Part shown: piece after piece, positions 1 through 8,554 of the stretch
How the letters are laid out: each line of letters starts with the position of its first letter
How positions within the stretch are numbered: the stretch's first letter is position 1
Assembly: GCA_946497905.1 (NCBI GenBank)
Contig: CAMMMI010000001.1
Coordinates: forward strand, 1-54,139
Length of the DNA: 54,139 nt
Direction: 5' to 3'
From: an uncultured Clostridium sp.
Lineage (GTDB): Bacteria > Bacillota > Clostridia > TANB77 > CAG-508
Position numbers and translations under genes: made by a program
The notes under the pieces: model-generated
What the model saw: the letters and a program-made list of their open reading frames with translations, nothing else
Told to the model about the DNA's origin: nothing
The model's database searches: none

Positions 1-30
1 GCGTAACTTAAAGTTTCATATTGTTTCCTA

Positions 31-160
31 TTGTATAAAAAATGCTTCGCACAACGGATGCACACAATTTTACAGAAAGCCTAAGATGAATGTTAAAAGT
101 TGTACAAATGTTAAGGCTTTCCGATTTGTTCTACAATATGAAATTAAGCATTTTTTATTG
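31..160. repeat. imperfect inverted repeat, intergenic
   Basis: An arm with AAAAAATGCTT (near 37-47) is mirrored by AAGCATTTTTT (146-156). Inside it GAAAGCC (about 77-83) faces GGCTTTC (about 115-121). The stretch could fold into a branched hairpin and may be a decayed palindromic element or an RNA structure. No coding gene is convincing before 360. Confidence 0.35.
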
Positions 161-184
161 TAAAAAAATATTATAAAATCAAAA

Positions 185-273
185 TTCCAATTTTGGACGC
201 GTTCCCAAAATGGTGATTTTCCAGAGGTCCGTCCCCATTGTCCCGAATTTTAGGGATTAAAGGAACGTCCCCT
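185..273. repeat. REP-like dispersed palindrome, upstream copy
   Basis: The segment from 185 starts TTCCAATTTTGGACGCG and ends CCCAAAATGG, a near palindrome. The same family recurs at 43336-43365, 43422-43451 and 50128-50158. It is followed by a second GTCCCC-rich piece (224-273) that resembles the ends of small non-autonomous repeats. It is non-coding and lies upstream of the first surface gene. Confidence 0.5.
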
Positions 274-359
274 AATAAAAAATTTTTTCAAAAAAATAAA
301 TAAAAAATTTAAAAAATAACATACTAATAATATAAAAAAATTTTTAAGGAGGATAAGAA

Positions 360-1436
360 ATGAAAAAAATTTTGAGTATATTAACAATACTAACAATACT
401 TACATTATTATTTTCATCAATACTTATTGGAAAAGTATATGCTGTACCACTAGATACAATTACTTTAGATGTAGATAAAACTACTGTAAACCCTGGGGAT
501 AATGTAACATTAAATATAAACTTTGGAAAAGTTCTAGGAGCATATACTTTTGATATTGCATATGACAATAAATTATTAGAGTATGTTAGTTGTGAAGGTG
601 GAACACCAAATGATAATGGAACAAGAGTAAGAGTAGTATTTTATGATTCAACAGGAGGAACAGCTTCAAGAAGTAATATGAGTATAAAATTTAAAGCAAA
701 AGAAGGTATAATTACTTCAAATCCAACAGATTTATCTGTTACAGCTGAAGGGATGGCAAATGCAGATGCATCAGAACAATATGATGATATAGGAGTGCCA
801 ATAGTTAAAAACATTGTGGTAGAGCCAAAATATGAAGATTATAATATAGATTTAGCCTATTCAGGAAATATTATAGAAAATGTAGAAAAAGAAATGACAT
901 TAACAATATCATCTAAACTAGGTAAAAATTACGAACATGCAAGAATTATAGCAGAAGCAACAACACCAGATGGAGGACAAGTTACATTAAAAGGAACTGA
1001 TGAACAAGATTTAGAGCATGACATCATTCAAAGTGGATGGGGAGATGCTTCTGGGTATAAAATAGGCGGCCAAGACATGAAAAAAGTTTTATCACTAAGA
1101 GGACTTTTCACTAAAGCAGGAGCTTATACAATAAAAATAAAATTAATTGATAGGGACTCATCAGATGCTGAAATAGCTAGTAAAACATTTAGCCTAACAG
1201 CAATGACAGAAGAACAAAATAACCAAACAAACAATGGAGGAACAACTGGAGAAACAAATAATGGTGAAAACCAAAATACGACAAATCCAGTAGAAGAAAA
1301 TAACACAAATACTCAAAATGAAAATTTACCAGAAACATTACCAAAAACAGGTAAAAATGTTTATATTCCAATAATTATATTAGCAATTGCATTAATTACT
1401 ACAGGAGTAGTATTACAAAGAAAAAATAAATTTTAA
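360..1436 (+). CDS. LPXTG-anchored cohesin-domain surface protein
   Basis: A 358-residue secreted wall protein. Residues 1-28 are a signal peptide (MKK, long hydrophobic run, ending VYA). Residues about 30-155 form a cohesin-like beta sandwich (TITLDVDKTTVNPGDNVTLNI, then AYTFDIAYDNKLLEYV). About 160-280 is a second beta-rich domain I cannot name. An N/T/G/E-rich linker leads to a C-terminal LPKTG motif, a hydrophobic segment and a basic tail, the standard sortase sorting signal. The start follows AAGGAGG at good spacing. A sortase (1662), a dockerin protein (2351) and another cohesin protein (4750) follow on the same strand, so the probable role is to display dockerin partners on the wall. 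The cohesin call rests on motif recognition; partner specificity is unknown. Confidence 0.75.
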   Translation: MKKILSILTILTILTLLFSSILIGKVYAVPLDTITLDVDKTTVNPGDNVTLNINFGKVLGAYTFDIAYDNKLLEYVSCEGGTPNDNGTRVRVVFYDSTGGTASRSNMSIKFKAKEGIITSNPTDLSVTAEGMANADASEQYDDIGVPIVKNIVVEPKYEDYNIDLAYSGNIIENVEKEMTLTISSKLGKNYEHARIIAEATTPDGGQVTLKGTDEQDLEHDIIQSGWGDASGYKIGGQDMKKVLSLRGLFTKAGAYTIKIKLIDRDSSDAEIASKTFSLTAMTEEQNNQTNNGGTTGETNNGENQNTTNPVEENNTNTQNENLPETLPKTGKNVYIPIIILAIALITTGVVLQRKNKF

Positions 1437-1479
1437 AATAAAAACTTAATATATACAAAATGTATATAAAGCAAAACTA

Positions 1480-1530
1480 GGGAACTAATATTAATCTAAT
1501 TATCTTGACATAATTATATGTTCCCTTTTT
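1480..1530 (+). terminator. rho-independent terminator
   Basis: GGGAAC (1480-1485) pairs with GTTCCC (1520-1525) and an inner AT-rich stem, followed by TTTTT. It ends the cohesin gene transcript and separates it from the sortase gene. Confidence 0.6.
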
Positions 1531-1661
1531 GTTGTTTAATAAATACAGCTAACATTGCCTATAAACAAAAAAGTAAAATTAGCGCAAGAACATCGCTTCG
1601 CTCTAGCAAATGCATACATAAAAAGAATGCATAAAATAATTATACATAAGAGGAGTTTACA

Positions 1662-2276
1662 ATGAAAAATAAAGTTTTAAAATATTTAATTATCATTTTA
1701 ATTTTATCAATATTGTTTTTTATTTTATTCAATATACGAAAAGAAGATGTAATAAAAGAAAGCAGAACAACAGAAAAAATTGTATCAAAGACAAATATAA
1801 ATGTACAAAAAAATTTGATAGAAGAAGAACAATCCACAACAAATGAACAAACTGTGGAAAAAGAATATATAGAAACGGAATTTAAGGGATATAAAGTAAG
1901 TGCAAAATTATATATACCCAAAATTAATTTAGAAACATATGTGTTAGAACAATATAGTAAACAAGCACTTCTAACATCTGTAACAAAATTTTATGGAGGA
2001 AAACCTAATAAAGTAGGGAATTTTTGTATAGCAGGTCATAATTACGGAACACCAAACATGTTTCAAAATTTAAAAAATTTAAATATTAATGATGAAATAC
2101 TTTTAATTGATACAAATGGAAATAAAATGAAATATATAATTTATGATATTTATAAAGTATTACCAAACCAGACACAATGTTTATCTCAACAAACAAATGG
2201 ACAAGTAGAATTAACTTTAATAACATGTACATTAGATTCTGAAAAAAGAATAATTATAAAAGCAAGAAAAGAATAA
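1662..2276 (+). CDS. sortase (transpeptidase)
   Basis: A 204-residue sortase. Residues 7-24 form an N-terminal membrane anchor, then comes a charged linker to about residue 75, then the sortase barrel. The catalytic residues are visible: His126 in AGHNYGT, Cys189 in TLITCT and Arg196 in SEKRIII. Sortases cut LPXTG-type signals between T and G and join the protein to peptidoglycan, acting outside the membrane. The neighbouring gene at 360 carries LPKTG, so it is the likely substrate. The start follows AAGAGGAG. The class (D or E are possible) cannot be settled from motifs alone. Confidence 0.85.
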   Translation: MKNKVLKYLIIILILSILFFILFNIRKEDVIKESRTTEKIVSKTNINVQKNLIEEEQSTTNEQTVEKEYIETEFKGYKVSAKLYIPKINLETYVLEQYSKQALLTSVTKFYGGKPNKVGNFCIAGHNYGTPNMFQNLKNLNINDEILLIDTNGNKMKYIIYDIYKVLPNQTQCLSQQTNGQVELTLITCTLDSEKRIIIKARKE

Positions 2277-2301
2277 ATAGACTATTATAAGAAAATCCAA
2301 G

Positions 2302-2353
2302 AAAGGAGAAGTCGTATAACAAATATATTAGTATTATACGAATAATTAAGATG
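2302..2353 (+). promoter_or_regulatory. ribosome binding site with hairpin between SD and start
   Basis: The only good Shine-Dalgarno, AAAGGAG (2302-2308), is 42 nt from the ATG at 2351. Between them TCGTATAA (2312-2319) and TTATACGA (2334-2341) form a perfect 8-bp stem. Looping it out leaves about 12 nt, a workable spacing. Phage T4 gene 25 is a known precedent for such folding. Confidence 0.55.
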
Positions 2354-2995
2354 AAAAAAGTATTATTATCAATATTTATATTTTTAATGATGATAATTAT
2401 TAATATAAAAACACAAGGAGCATACACGACTAATGGAATAAGCAATTTTCCAGAAAATTATAGACCTTATTTAGAAGTATTACAAAAAAAACATCCTGAA
2501 TGGAGTTTTACCGCACTATATACAGAATTAGACTGGAATTATGTAATTGATAATGAAAATGTATTTGGAAAAAATTTAGTACCAAAATCATATACAGATG
2601 AATGGAAAAACACCAAGCCAGGTGAATATAATGTTGAAGTCGATAGTGGTTGGGTAGATGCTTCCAGAAAATCTGTAGAATATGCTATGGATTCAAGAAA
2701 CTTTTTAAATGAAGTCAGGATTTTCCAATTTGAAGGATTATCATATGTAGAAAATTCAAATCAGATAAATACTATAGAAAAAATTTTATATGGGACAGAA
2801 TTTTACGATAATATTGTAAATTATATAAACACACAAGGGCAAACTATAACAATGAAAGAAAAATATTCTGACCTAATTTTACGTGCTGCGCAAACTTCAA
2901 AAGTAAGTTCATATCACCTAGCATCTAGAATAAAACAAGAAGTAGGACCTTTTTTGTCTCACTCTTCTATAAGTGGAAAAGTCTCACGGATATGA
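2351..2995 (+). CDS. wall glucosaminidase, N-terminal part (frameshifted)
   Basis: 214 residues ending at a TGA reached only because of a frameshift. Residues 1-25 are a signal peptide. The rest matches the first half of a clostridial glucosaminidase (GH73/LytG-like) domain, including LASRIKQEVG, whose Glu is the expected catalytic acid. Homologues continue with a GYE...YNFYNIGA stretch, which here lies in the +1 frame from 2988. Removing the C at 2987 would join the two parts into one 766-residue protein. The site is not a homopolymer, so a plain sequencing slip is not obvious. The gene may be inactive, a sequencing or assembly error, or recoded. The start is set by the signal peptide and the structured ribosome binding site upstream. 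Confidence 0.7.
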   Translation: MKKVLLSIFIFLMMIIINIKTQGAYTTNGISNFPENYRPYLEVLQKKHPEWSFTALYTELDWNYVIDNENVFGKNLVPKSYTDEWKNTKPGEYNVEVDSGWVDASRKSVEYAMDSRNFLNEVRIFQFEGLSYVENSNQINTIEKILYGTEFYDNIVNYINTQGQTITMKEKYSDLILRAAQTSKVSSYHLASRIKQEVGPFLSHSSISGKVSRI

Positions 2996-4652
2996 AGCAT
3001 TATATAATTTCTATAATATAGGAGCAACAAGTTCAGCTGAGCCTATGGGAGCAATAATAAATGGATTAAAATATGCAAGAGATGGGCATGGTGCAAGTGA
3101 AGCAACAAAAACAAAATATCTAATTCCATGGAATACAAAAGAAAGAGCAATTACAGGAGGAGGAATATTTATAGGATCTAGCTATATAAATATAGGACAA
3201 GATACAATATATCTACAAAAATTTCATGTTGTAGACAACAGAGGAGGAAGTTTATTTTGGCATCAATATATGACAAATGTATTAGCACCATATAGTGAGT
3301 CAAATTCAATATATAAAGGATACTTAAATAGCAATCTACTAGATACAGACATTAATTTCGTAATCCCAATATATAATAACATGCCAGAACTTCCATGCAA
3401 AAGACCAAGTATTTTAGATAAAGATTATGTACAAGATAACACAAAAGTATATGCAGATGTAACGACCACTTTAAATGTAAGAACAGGACCATCAACATCA
3501 TATGAAACTATAACAACAGTAACTAATAAAGATATAATGACAAGAATAGAAAAAGGAATTCAAAATGGAGAATTATGGGATAGAGTAGTATTAGAAAATG
3601 GTATTGTAGGATATGTTTTTCAAAATTATTTAAAAGAAGTGCCACAAGCTCAAATAGAAAAAATCACTTTATCTTTAGATAAAGATACAATAAATAAAAA
3701 TGAAAGTACAAAACTATCAATAGACATACAACCAGAAGAAGCAAAAGAACAGAAAATAGTATTTTCATCTAGCAATCCAAACATTATAAGTGTTGATCAA
3801 GAAGGAAATATATTTGGAGTAAGTTCTGGAAGTGCAGTAATAACAGCAAAAGCTGAAAATGGTATAAATGGAAATATAACTTTAAAAGTCTATTCAAAAG
3901 TGGAAGATTTACAACTAGATACTAATAATCTAATAATGCAAGAAACACAAACATATAATTTAATAGCAACAGTATATCCAGAAGATGCAAGTAATAAAAA
4001 AGTTTTATTTAGTTCATCAAATAACGATGTGGCAACAGTCAATGAAAATGGAAAAATTACAGCTCTAAAAAAAGGAACAACTAAAATTATTGCAACAACA
4101 GAAGATAGTAATATACAAAAAGATGTTAATATTAATGTAATAGAAAAAATTCCAGAAGATGAATTAAAATTTGACGAAAAATTAAATATAAATGGAAATA
4201 TAATAAGTGGTTTCAACCATTTAGACATGTCAGTAAATAATATAAAAAGATATATATCTACAATATATGGAATACAAATAGAAAATTATAAAGGAGAAAA
4301 ATTAGGGGATAATCAATTGGTAGGAACAGGTTCAAAAATAAAAATTATAAAAAACACAAGATCAAATGAAAACCAGGAAAATAGCAATGAATTAGACAGT
4401 GTCAATAATATAGATAACAAAGCAAACATATTGGCAGAATACACTGCATTACTTTATGGAGATGTTAATGGAGATGGAAAAATAAATAGTGTGGATTTAT
4501 TAGTTTTACAAAGGGATATATTACAAATACAAGAAGTAGATGAAATATTTAAAAAAGCAGGGAATATAAATAAGAATGGTAAAAAACCAACATCTGTTGA
4601 CTTACTATTAATCCAAAGGCATATTTTAGGATTGCAAATTATAGTACAATGA
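2973..4652 (+). CDS. wall glucosaminidase, C-terminal part: SH3, Ig-like and dockerin domains
   Basis: This is the continuation of the gene at 2351 in the +1 frame. The open frame begins at GTG 2973, but there is no ribosome binding site and the real junction is near 2988. In order it carries the end of the glucosaminidase domain (YEALYNFYNIGA), a bacterial SH3 domain (about 155-222, TTLNVRTGPSTSYETI), two BIG2-type Ig-like domains (about 228-390) and, at the C-terminus, a type I dockerin. The first dockerin loop is canonical (DVNGDGKINSVD); the second is degenerate (NINKNGKKPTSVD). The dockerin should bind a cohesin, and two cohesin proteins flank it, which suggests an autolysin docked to the wall. 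Confidence 0.75.
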   Translation: MEKSHGYEALYNFYNIGATSSAEPMGAIINGLKYARDGHGASEATKTKYLIPWNTKERAITGGGIFIGSSYINIGQDTIYLQKFHVVDNRGGSLFWHQYMTNVLAPYSESNSIYKGYLNSNLLDTDINFVIPIYNNMPELPCKRPSILDKDYVQDNTKVYADVTTTLNVRTGPSTSYETITTVTNKDIMTRIEKGIQNGELWDRVVLENGIVGYVFQNYLKEVPQAQIEKITLSLDKDTINKNESTKLSIDIQPEEAKEQKIVFSSSNPNIISVDQEGNIFGVSSGSAVITAKAENGINGNITLKVYSKVEDLQLDTNNLIMQETQTYNLIATVYPEDASNKKVLFSSSNNDVATVNENGKITALKKGTTKIIATTEDSNIQKDVNINVIEKIPEDELKFDEKLNINGNIISGFNHLDMSVNNIKRYISTIYGIQIENYKGEKLGDNQLVGTGSKIKIIKNTRSNENQENSNELDSVNNIDNKANILAEYTALLYGDVNGDGKINSVDLLVLQRDILQIQEVDEIFKKAGNINKNGKKPTSVDLLLIQRHILGLQIIVQ

Positions 4653-4711
4653 CAAGCATATAAATAAAATAGGTTTATAGGTAAACCCTAAATAAAAATC
4701 TAAATATAATT

Positions 4712-4752
4712 GAGGGAGATATATTATATTAATATAATATAAAGAAAAAATG
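4712..4752 (+). promoter_or_regulatory. ribosome binding site with perfect palindrome before start
   Basis: GAGGGAG (4712-4718) is 31 nt from the ATG at 4750. Between them a perfect 22-bp AT palindrome fills 4720-4741. Folding it leaves an effective spacing of about 9 nt. This is the same arrangement as at 2302-2353, one gene upstream. Confidence 0.5.
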
Positions 4753-5997
4753 AAAAAAATCATATATTTTTCAATAGTAGTATTAATATTGATATTTATA
4801 TTAAGCATATCGAATAATACTTTAGCTAGCGAAAATTTAGAAATAAAAATTAGTAGTTTTGAAATAATAAAAGATGAAAATTTTAAAATATATATTAACA
4901 TAGGAAACATAGAAGTAGCATCATATCTATTAAATATAAACTATGATGATAATAAGGTAGAATATGTAAATGGTCCGGAAAATACTAATAAGCTAGACAA
5001 TAGAATTATTAGTATTTGGTTTGATGAAACAGGAGGAAATAGTCCAAAAATAAATCAAGAGATTGCAGTTTTTGAATTTAAAGCAAAAGAAATAGGAAAT
5101 ATAGATTTTAATATAGAAGGAGAATTTTTTGATAAAAATGGAAATGAAATAAAAATAAATAATCAACACATAAATGCAAAAATAGTAGAAACAAATAATG
5201 AAGTGTTAAAAAATACTCAAATTCAAGGAGAAGATAATAATTCTTTATTGAAAATTATGAGATTAGATAAAGAAGGCATTATACCAGAATTTTCACCAGA
5301 AATTAAGGATTATTATTTTATAGCAGATTCTACAATAAATAATTTAGAAGTAGTTGCAATACCAGAAGCTACAAATGCAAAGGTAAATATAAATGGAAAT
5401 AAAAATTTAAAAAATGGAATAAATAAAATAGAAATAGAAGTAACTTCGAGAGATGGAAACAGCAAAAATATTTATACAATTAATGTTAGTAAAACAGATG
5501 ATATAGAAGCGGCAAATACTAATTTAGAAACATTGGCAATAGAATATGTTACATTAGAACCATTATTTGATACAAACGTGTTGAACTATAAGGCAAGTGT
5601 TTCAAATAGTTTTAATGATCTAAATATATTAGCAGTACCAGAAAATATTAATGCAAAAATAGAAATTAACGGAAATAAAAGTTTGCAAATAGGGGATAAT
5701 TTAGTAACTATAAATGTTATTGCTCCTGATAATTTTACTGAAAAAGTTTATAAAATAATTATACACAGAAGGACAGAAGAAGAGGATAAGATTTTTGAAG
5801 ATGAACAGAATATAAATGTAGAAAAATTAAATAGTATTTTAGAGGAACAAGAAATAAATAATAATAATGATGATATGAATGGTACAAATAATTCGAATGT
5901 TTTATATATAGTTTTTGGTGTAATAGGGGTTTTATGCATTATAGGGATTATAAGTTTAATTGTGTTTAAATTTAGAAAAAAAATCAACAATAATTAG
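4750..5997 (+). CDS. membrane-anchored cohesin and cadherin-like repeat protein
   Basis: 415 residues. Residues 1-26 are a signal peptide (ending LASE). About 30-150 is a second cohesin-like domain (VASYLLNINYDDNKVEYV, like the one at 360). It is followed by two cadherin-like beta-sandwich repeats of the PF12733 type (about 165-250 and 255-340; each has NLEVVAIPE- or NILAVPE-like and VNGNK-like strands). An acidic N-rich linker leads to a C-terminal transmembrane helix (about 382-404) and a basic tail. There is no LPXTG, so it is membrane-held rather than sortase-linked. It is the second potential receptor for the dockerin proteins at 2351 and 34879. A terminator follows at 6036. Confidence 0.7.
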   Translation: MKKIIYFSIVVLILIFILSISNNTLASENLEIKISSFEIIKDENFKIYINIGNIEVASYLLNINYDDNKVEYVNGPENTNKLDNRIISIWFDETGGNSPKINQEIAVFEFKAKEIGNIDFNIEGEFFDKNGNEIKINNQHINAKIVETNNEVLKNTQIQGEDNNSLLKIMRLDKEGIIPEFSPEIKDYYFIADSTINNLEVVAIPEATNAKVNINGNKNLKNGINKIEIEVTSRDGNSKNIYTINVSKTDDIEAANTNLETLAIEYVTLEPLFDTNVLNYKASVSNSFNDLNILAVPENINAKIEINGNKSLQIGDNLVTINVIAPDNFTEKVYKIIIHRRTEEEDKIFEDEQNINVEKLNSILEEQEINNNNDDMNGTNNSNVLYIVFGVIGVLCIIGIISLIVFKFRKKINNN

Positions 5998-6035
5998 TAC
6001 CCTTAGATTACCTGAAAAATAAAAATAAAAAATAG

Positions 6036-6069
6036 AAACCGTTGATATATAATGAATTCAACGGTTTTT
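6036..6069. terminator. bidirectional terminator
   Basis: AAACCGTTGA (6036-6045) pairs with TCAACGGTTT (6058-6067). T-rich tails lie on both strands, serving the cohesin gene (+) and tRNA-Arg (-). Confidence 0.75.
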
Positions 6070-6070
6070 G

Positions 6071-6147
<77 letters not shown>

Positions 6148-6258
6148 ATACAATATATTATAAAGTAAAAATAAAAAAATTTCAATAATTTTAAAAAAGT
6201 TTTCAAAAAATATTGCAAAAATTAAAAAAATATGGTATATTAAATAAGCGATTGATTT

Positions 6259-6334
6259 CGAGGCGTAGCGCAGTTGGTAGCGCGCGTGGTTTGGGACCAT
6301 GAGGTCGCAGGTTCGATCCCTGTCGCCTCGACCA
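6259..6334 (+). tRNA. tRNA-Pro (TGG)
   Basis: Acceptor CGAGGCG/CGCCTCG, anticodon stem-loop centred on TTTGGGA giving anticodon TGG, T-loop GGTTCGATCCC, and encoded CCA. It stays intact although a mobile element is inserted 39 bp past its end. The right end of the element carries a 15-bp copy of its 3' end (CCTCGACCAGAAAAA). Confidence 0.95.
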
Positions 6335-6339
6335 GAAAA

Positions 6340-6373
6340 AGAGACTTTTTACAAGTCTCTTAATTTGTTTTTT
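6340..6373 (+). terminator. terminator of tRNA-Pro
   Basis: AGAGACTT (6340-6347) pairs with AAGTCTCT (6353-6360), loop TTTAC, with a T-run at 6368-6373. The element carries a counterpart with compensating changes (AAGGAGCTT/AAGCTCCTT, 15963-15985). Confidence 0.75.
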
Positions 6374-6393
6374 GGCTATTTTAAGCCTTTTTT
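6374..6393. other. attL core (left junction)
   Basis: GGCTATTTTAAGCCTTTTTT is shared exactly by all three junctions. Left of it, the tRNA-Pro terminator arm (chromosome) differs from the element version. Right of it the sequence is element-type (CTTTTCTCAAAC). The crossover therefore maps within this core. Confidence 0.8.
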
Positions 6394-6435
6394 CTTTTCT
6401 CAAACTTTTTCAAAATTTCTCTATATTTGTGTTAC

Positions 6436-6490
6436 TGCATTCAAAATTACATTCAGATTTCTACAATTGAATGTAATAATTGCATTCAAA
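6436..6490. promoter_or_regulatory. left arm-type integrase sites
   Basis: Four copies of a CATTCAA decamer: TGCATTCAAA (6436-6445), TACATTCAGA (6448-6457), inverted TTGAATGTA (6467-6475) and TGCATTCAAA (6481-6490). Matching repeats lie at the right end (15868-15898). This is the layout expected for arm sites bound by the N-terminal domain of a tyrosine integrase. Confidence 0.6.
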
Positions 6491-6579
6491 TTTTATAAGC
6501 ATATAAATATTTTTTAATTATTTAAAATTAGGAAAGTACAATGTACCTTCCTAATCGAAAAAACAGTAGATTAAATGTG

Positions 6580-8403
6580 TTAAATCTCTTTTACTAAATT
6601 AAATTCTCCAGCCTTTGCAAACTGTAAGTTTCTAAATGTGTACTCATTAGCAAGTTTACTTTTGAATCCATCAATGTTTTGGTGAGTTGAAATAATTACA
6701 ATTCGTTTTTTATCCGAGTTAGCATACCTCACAATGTACTCCAAAATTTTTTCTGCATCAGCAGAATCAGATTCCGTCTTATCATCAAGACCTGATGTAC
6801 ATTCATCCAAAACAATAACATCAATTTCATCATCTAACCAGTATAGCATCTTTGCAAGAATAAGTCTCTGTTTCTGTCCATTTGAAAGCGACTGCTCAAA
6901 TTGTTTTTCTTTCATCCATTTCCATACATCAAAGCAATTAGATTTTATTTCACACCACAAATGGAGATTCTCTAAAATCTTTTGCATTTTTGCAAGATCT
7001 GGATTCTCATTACAACAGAACAGCTCTTCAAAAATACTCAAACTACCAAACTTCAACTTTTCATCATAGAACAAAAATCGTGATGTCGAGGGTATCTCTG
7101 TACTCTTTTCCAATCTGATTCTTTCGGTTAACATCTTCATAAATGTCGATTTACCACTACCAGATGGTCCGTACAGAATAACAACCTCTCCGTTATTAAT
7201 GTGTATCTGCTTTTTTGAAATTAATGTGAAAGGTTTATCGTTCTCGGATTCCTCCAAATACTGAATCGAGAATGGATTTATTCTTATATTGTCAACAATT
7301 TTAGGTATAGAAACCTTTGCAGATTCATTATGATACACATCTAAAATTAATGACATATCCTTTTCTTCTTTTTCCAGTATGATTAACCTTTCATTGTGAT
7401 TGTTCAAAGTTTCAGCAATTCTGCTAATCTGTCCTAATGCTGTTTCAACAATCAGAAGTGTTGCAGTAATTTCTGTTATAGTAGCTAAATTGATACTACT
7501 CCACTCGACTCCTAACAGATAGAATATTATAATTCCATACTGACTAAGTGCTTCCATTATTGTTACAAATAATCTCGACAAATTCATCTTCTTGTGGAAC
7601 TTTGTAACATTCTCATTGCTCGCAATAACAGTCTTTTGAAATTTATTGATTCTCATATCCAAGTCATCTTTGACAATTACAGGAACACGAAGTAAATCAT
7701 TTACTATCAAAGACTGTTCGTTGTTATACTCTCTGTGTTTCTTATAATATGCTTCTCTATTCAAACTAATATATGCTGAACTAAAGAAAGAAATAAGCAC
7801 AAATATGAAAATCAGAGGAATAAAAACAACTTGTGAAATAGATGTGTTGGTTATTATGGCTACAGCTAGCATAATTATTACACTAATCATTTCAAATACA
7901 TCAAATGTATGTTGAATTTTCTGTCGCCACAGATTTTGCAAATAGTTCTTAATAGTATTTAACACCGATTCATTGCTCATTACTTTATACAATTTATTTG
8001 ATGTGTTATACTTCAAAACCTTATTTGCTGTCTTGCCGATGATTTGACTACCTCTGAATACAATTTCATCCTCAAAAATGAGTTCAAATTTCTTGTTTTC
8101 AGAGCTTTCAAAAAGATAAAATGCTTCCCTTACAACTTGCTGCCCACGATATAACATAAATAATATGATTCCAAGCAAAATCAACCTGTACTCAATCATC
8201 ATGTTTGTCGCTTTAAGCATAAATGCAAAAACAAGGGCGATTACGGTCATTCCCAGATTCATGAAACCCACTTTAAATCCCATCCGCTTTACACTTTCAG
8301 GAATAATGAGCATCTCATCTGATAAACCATATGGCTTGAAGAACTTAATAATGAGATTTATCACCTCCCGAATTAAATTTTTCAATTTTTCCTGTCCTTT
8401 CAT
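6580..8403 (-). CDS. ABC transporter with fused membrane and ATPase domains (element cargo)
   Basis: 607 residues, an ABC half-transporter. About five to six hydrophobic segments lie in residues 45-330 (near 45-62, 72-86, 172-210, 285-300 and 305-322). The ATPase follows: Walker A GPSGSGKST at 412-420, a variant signature LSNGQ at 506-510, Walker B VIVLDE near 529-534, and H-loop His in STHQ near 574. It probably exports a peptide or drug, but no substrate gene is adjacent. It has its own promoter region (8404-8550, TATAAT on the minus strand) and AAGGAGG. Its base composition is visibly less AT-rich than the rest of the element, which suggests a separately acquired cargo. It is divided from the mob genes by about 150 bp. 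Confidence 0.8.
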   Translation of the reverse strand: MKGQEKLKNLIREVINLIIKFFKPYGLSDEMLIIPESVKRMGFKVGFMNLGMTVIALVFAFMLKATNMMIEYRLILLGIILFMLYRGQQVVREAFYLFESSENKKFELIFEDEIVFRGSQIIGKTANKVLKYNTSNKLYKVMSNESVLNTIKNYLQNLWRQKIQHTFDVFEMISVIIMLAVAIITNTSISQVVFIPLIFIFVLISFFSSAYISLNREAYYKKHREYNNEQSLIVNDLLRVPVIVKDDLDMRINKFQKTVIASNENVTKFHKKMNLSRLFVTIMEALSQYGIIIFYLLGVEWSSINLATITEITATLLIVETALGQISRIAETLNNHNERLIILEKEEKDMSLILDVYHNESAKVSIPKIVDNIRINPFSIQYLEESENDKPFTLISKKQIHINNGEVVILYGPSGSGKSTFMKMLTERIRLEKSTEIPSTSRFLFYDEKLKFGSLSIFEELFCCNENPDLAKMQKILENLHLWCEIKSNCFDVWKWMKEKQFEQSLSNGQKQRLILAKMLYWLDDEIDVIVLDECTSGLDDKTESDSADAEKILEYIVRYANSDKKRIVIISTHQNIDGFKSKLANEYTFRNLQFAKAGEFNLVKEI

Positions 8404-8554
8404 GTGCTTTTCCTCCTTAATTATATGTGATAGAAAAAATTTTTTACAAAGGTATGTACCTCATACTTTTATTATAGCATATTTACATAATATTTTCTAT
8501 AATTATCCAAAAAATACAACAATTGGGTTCATCTCAAAGTCATTATATTTTTAT

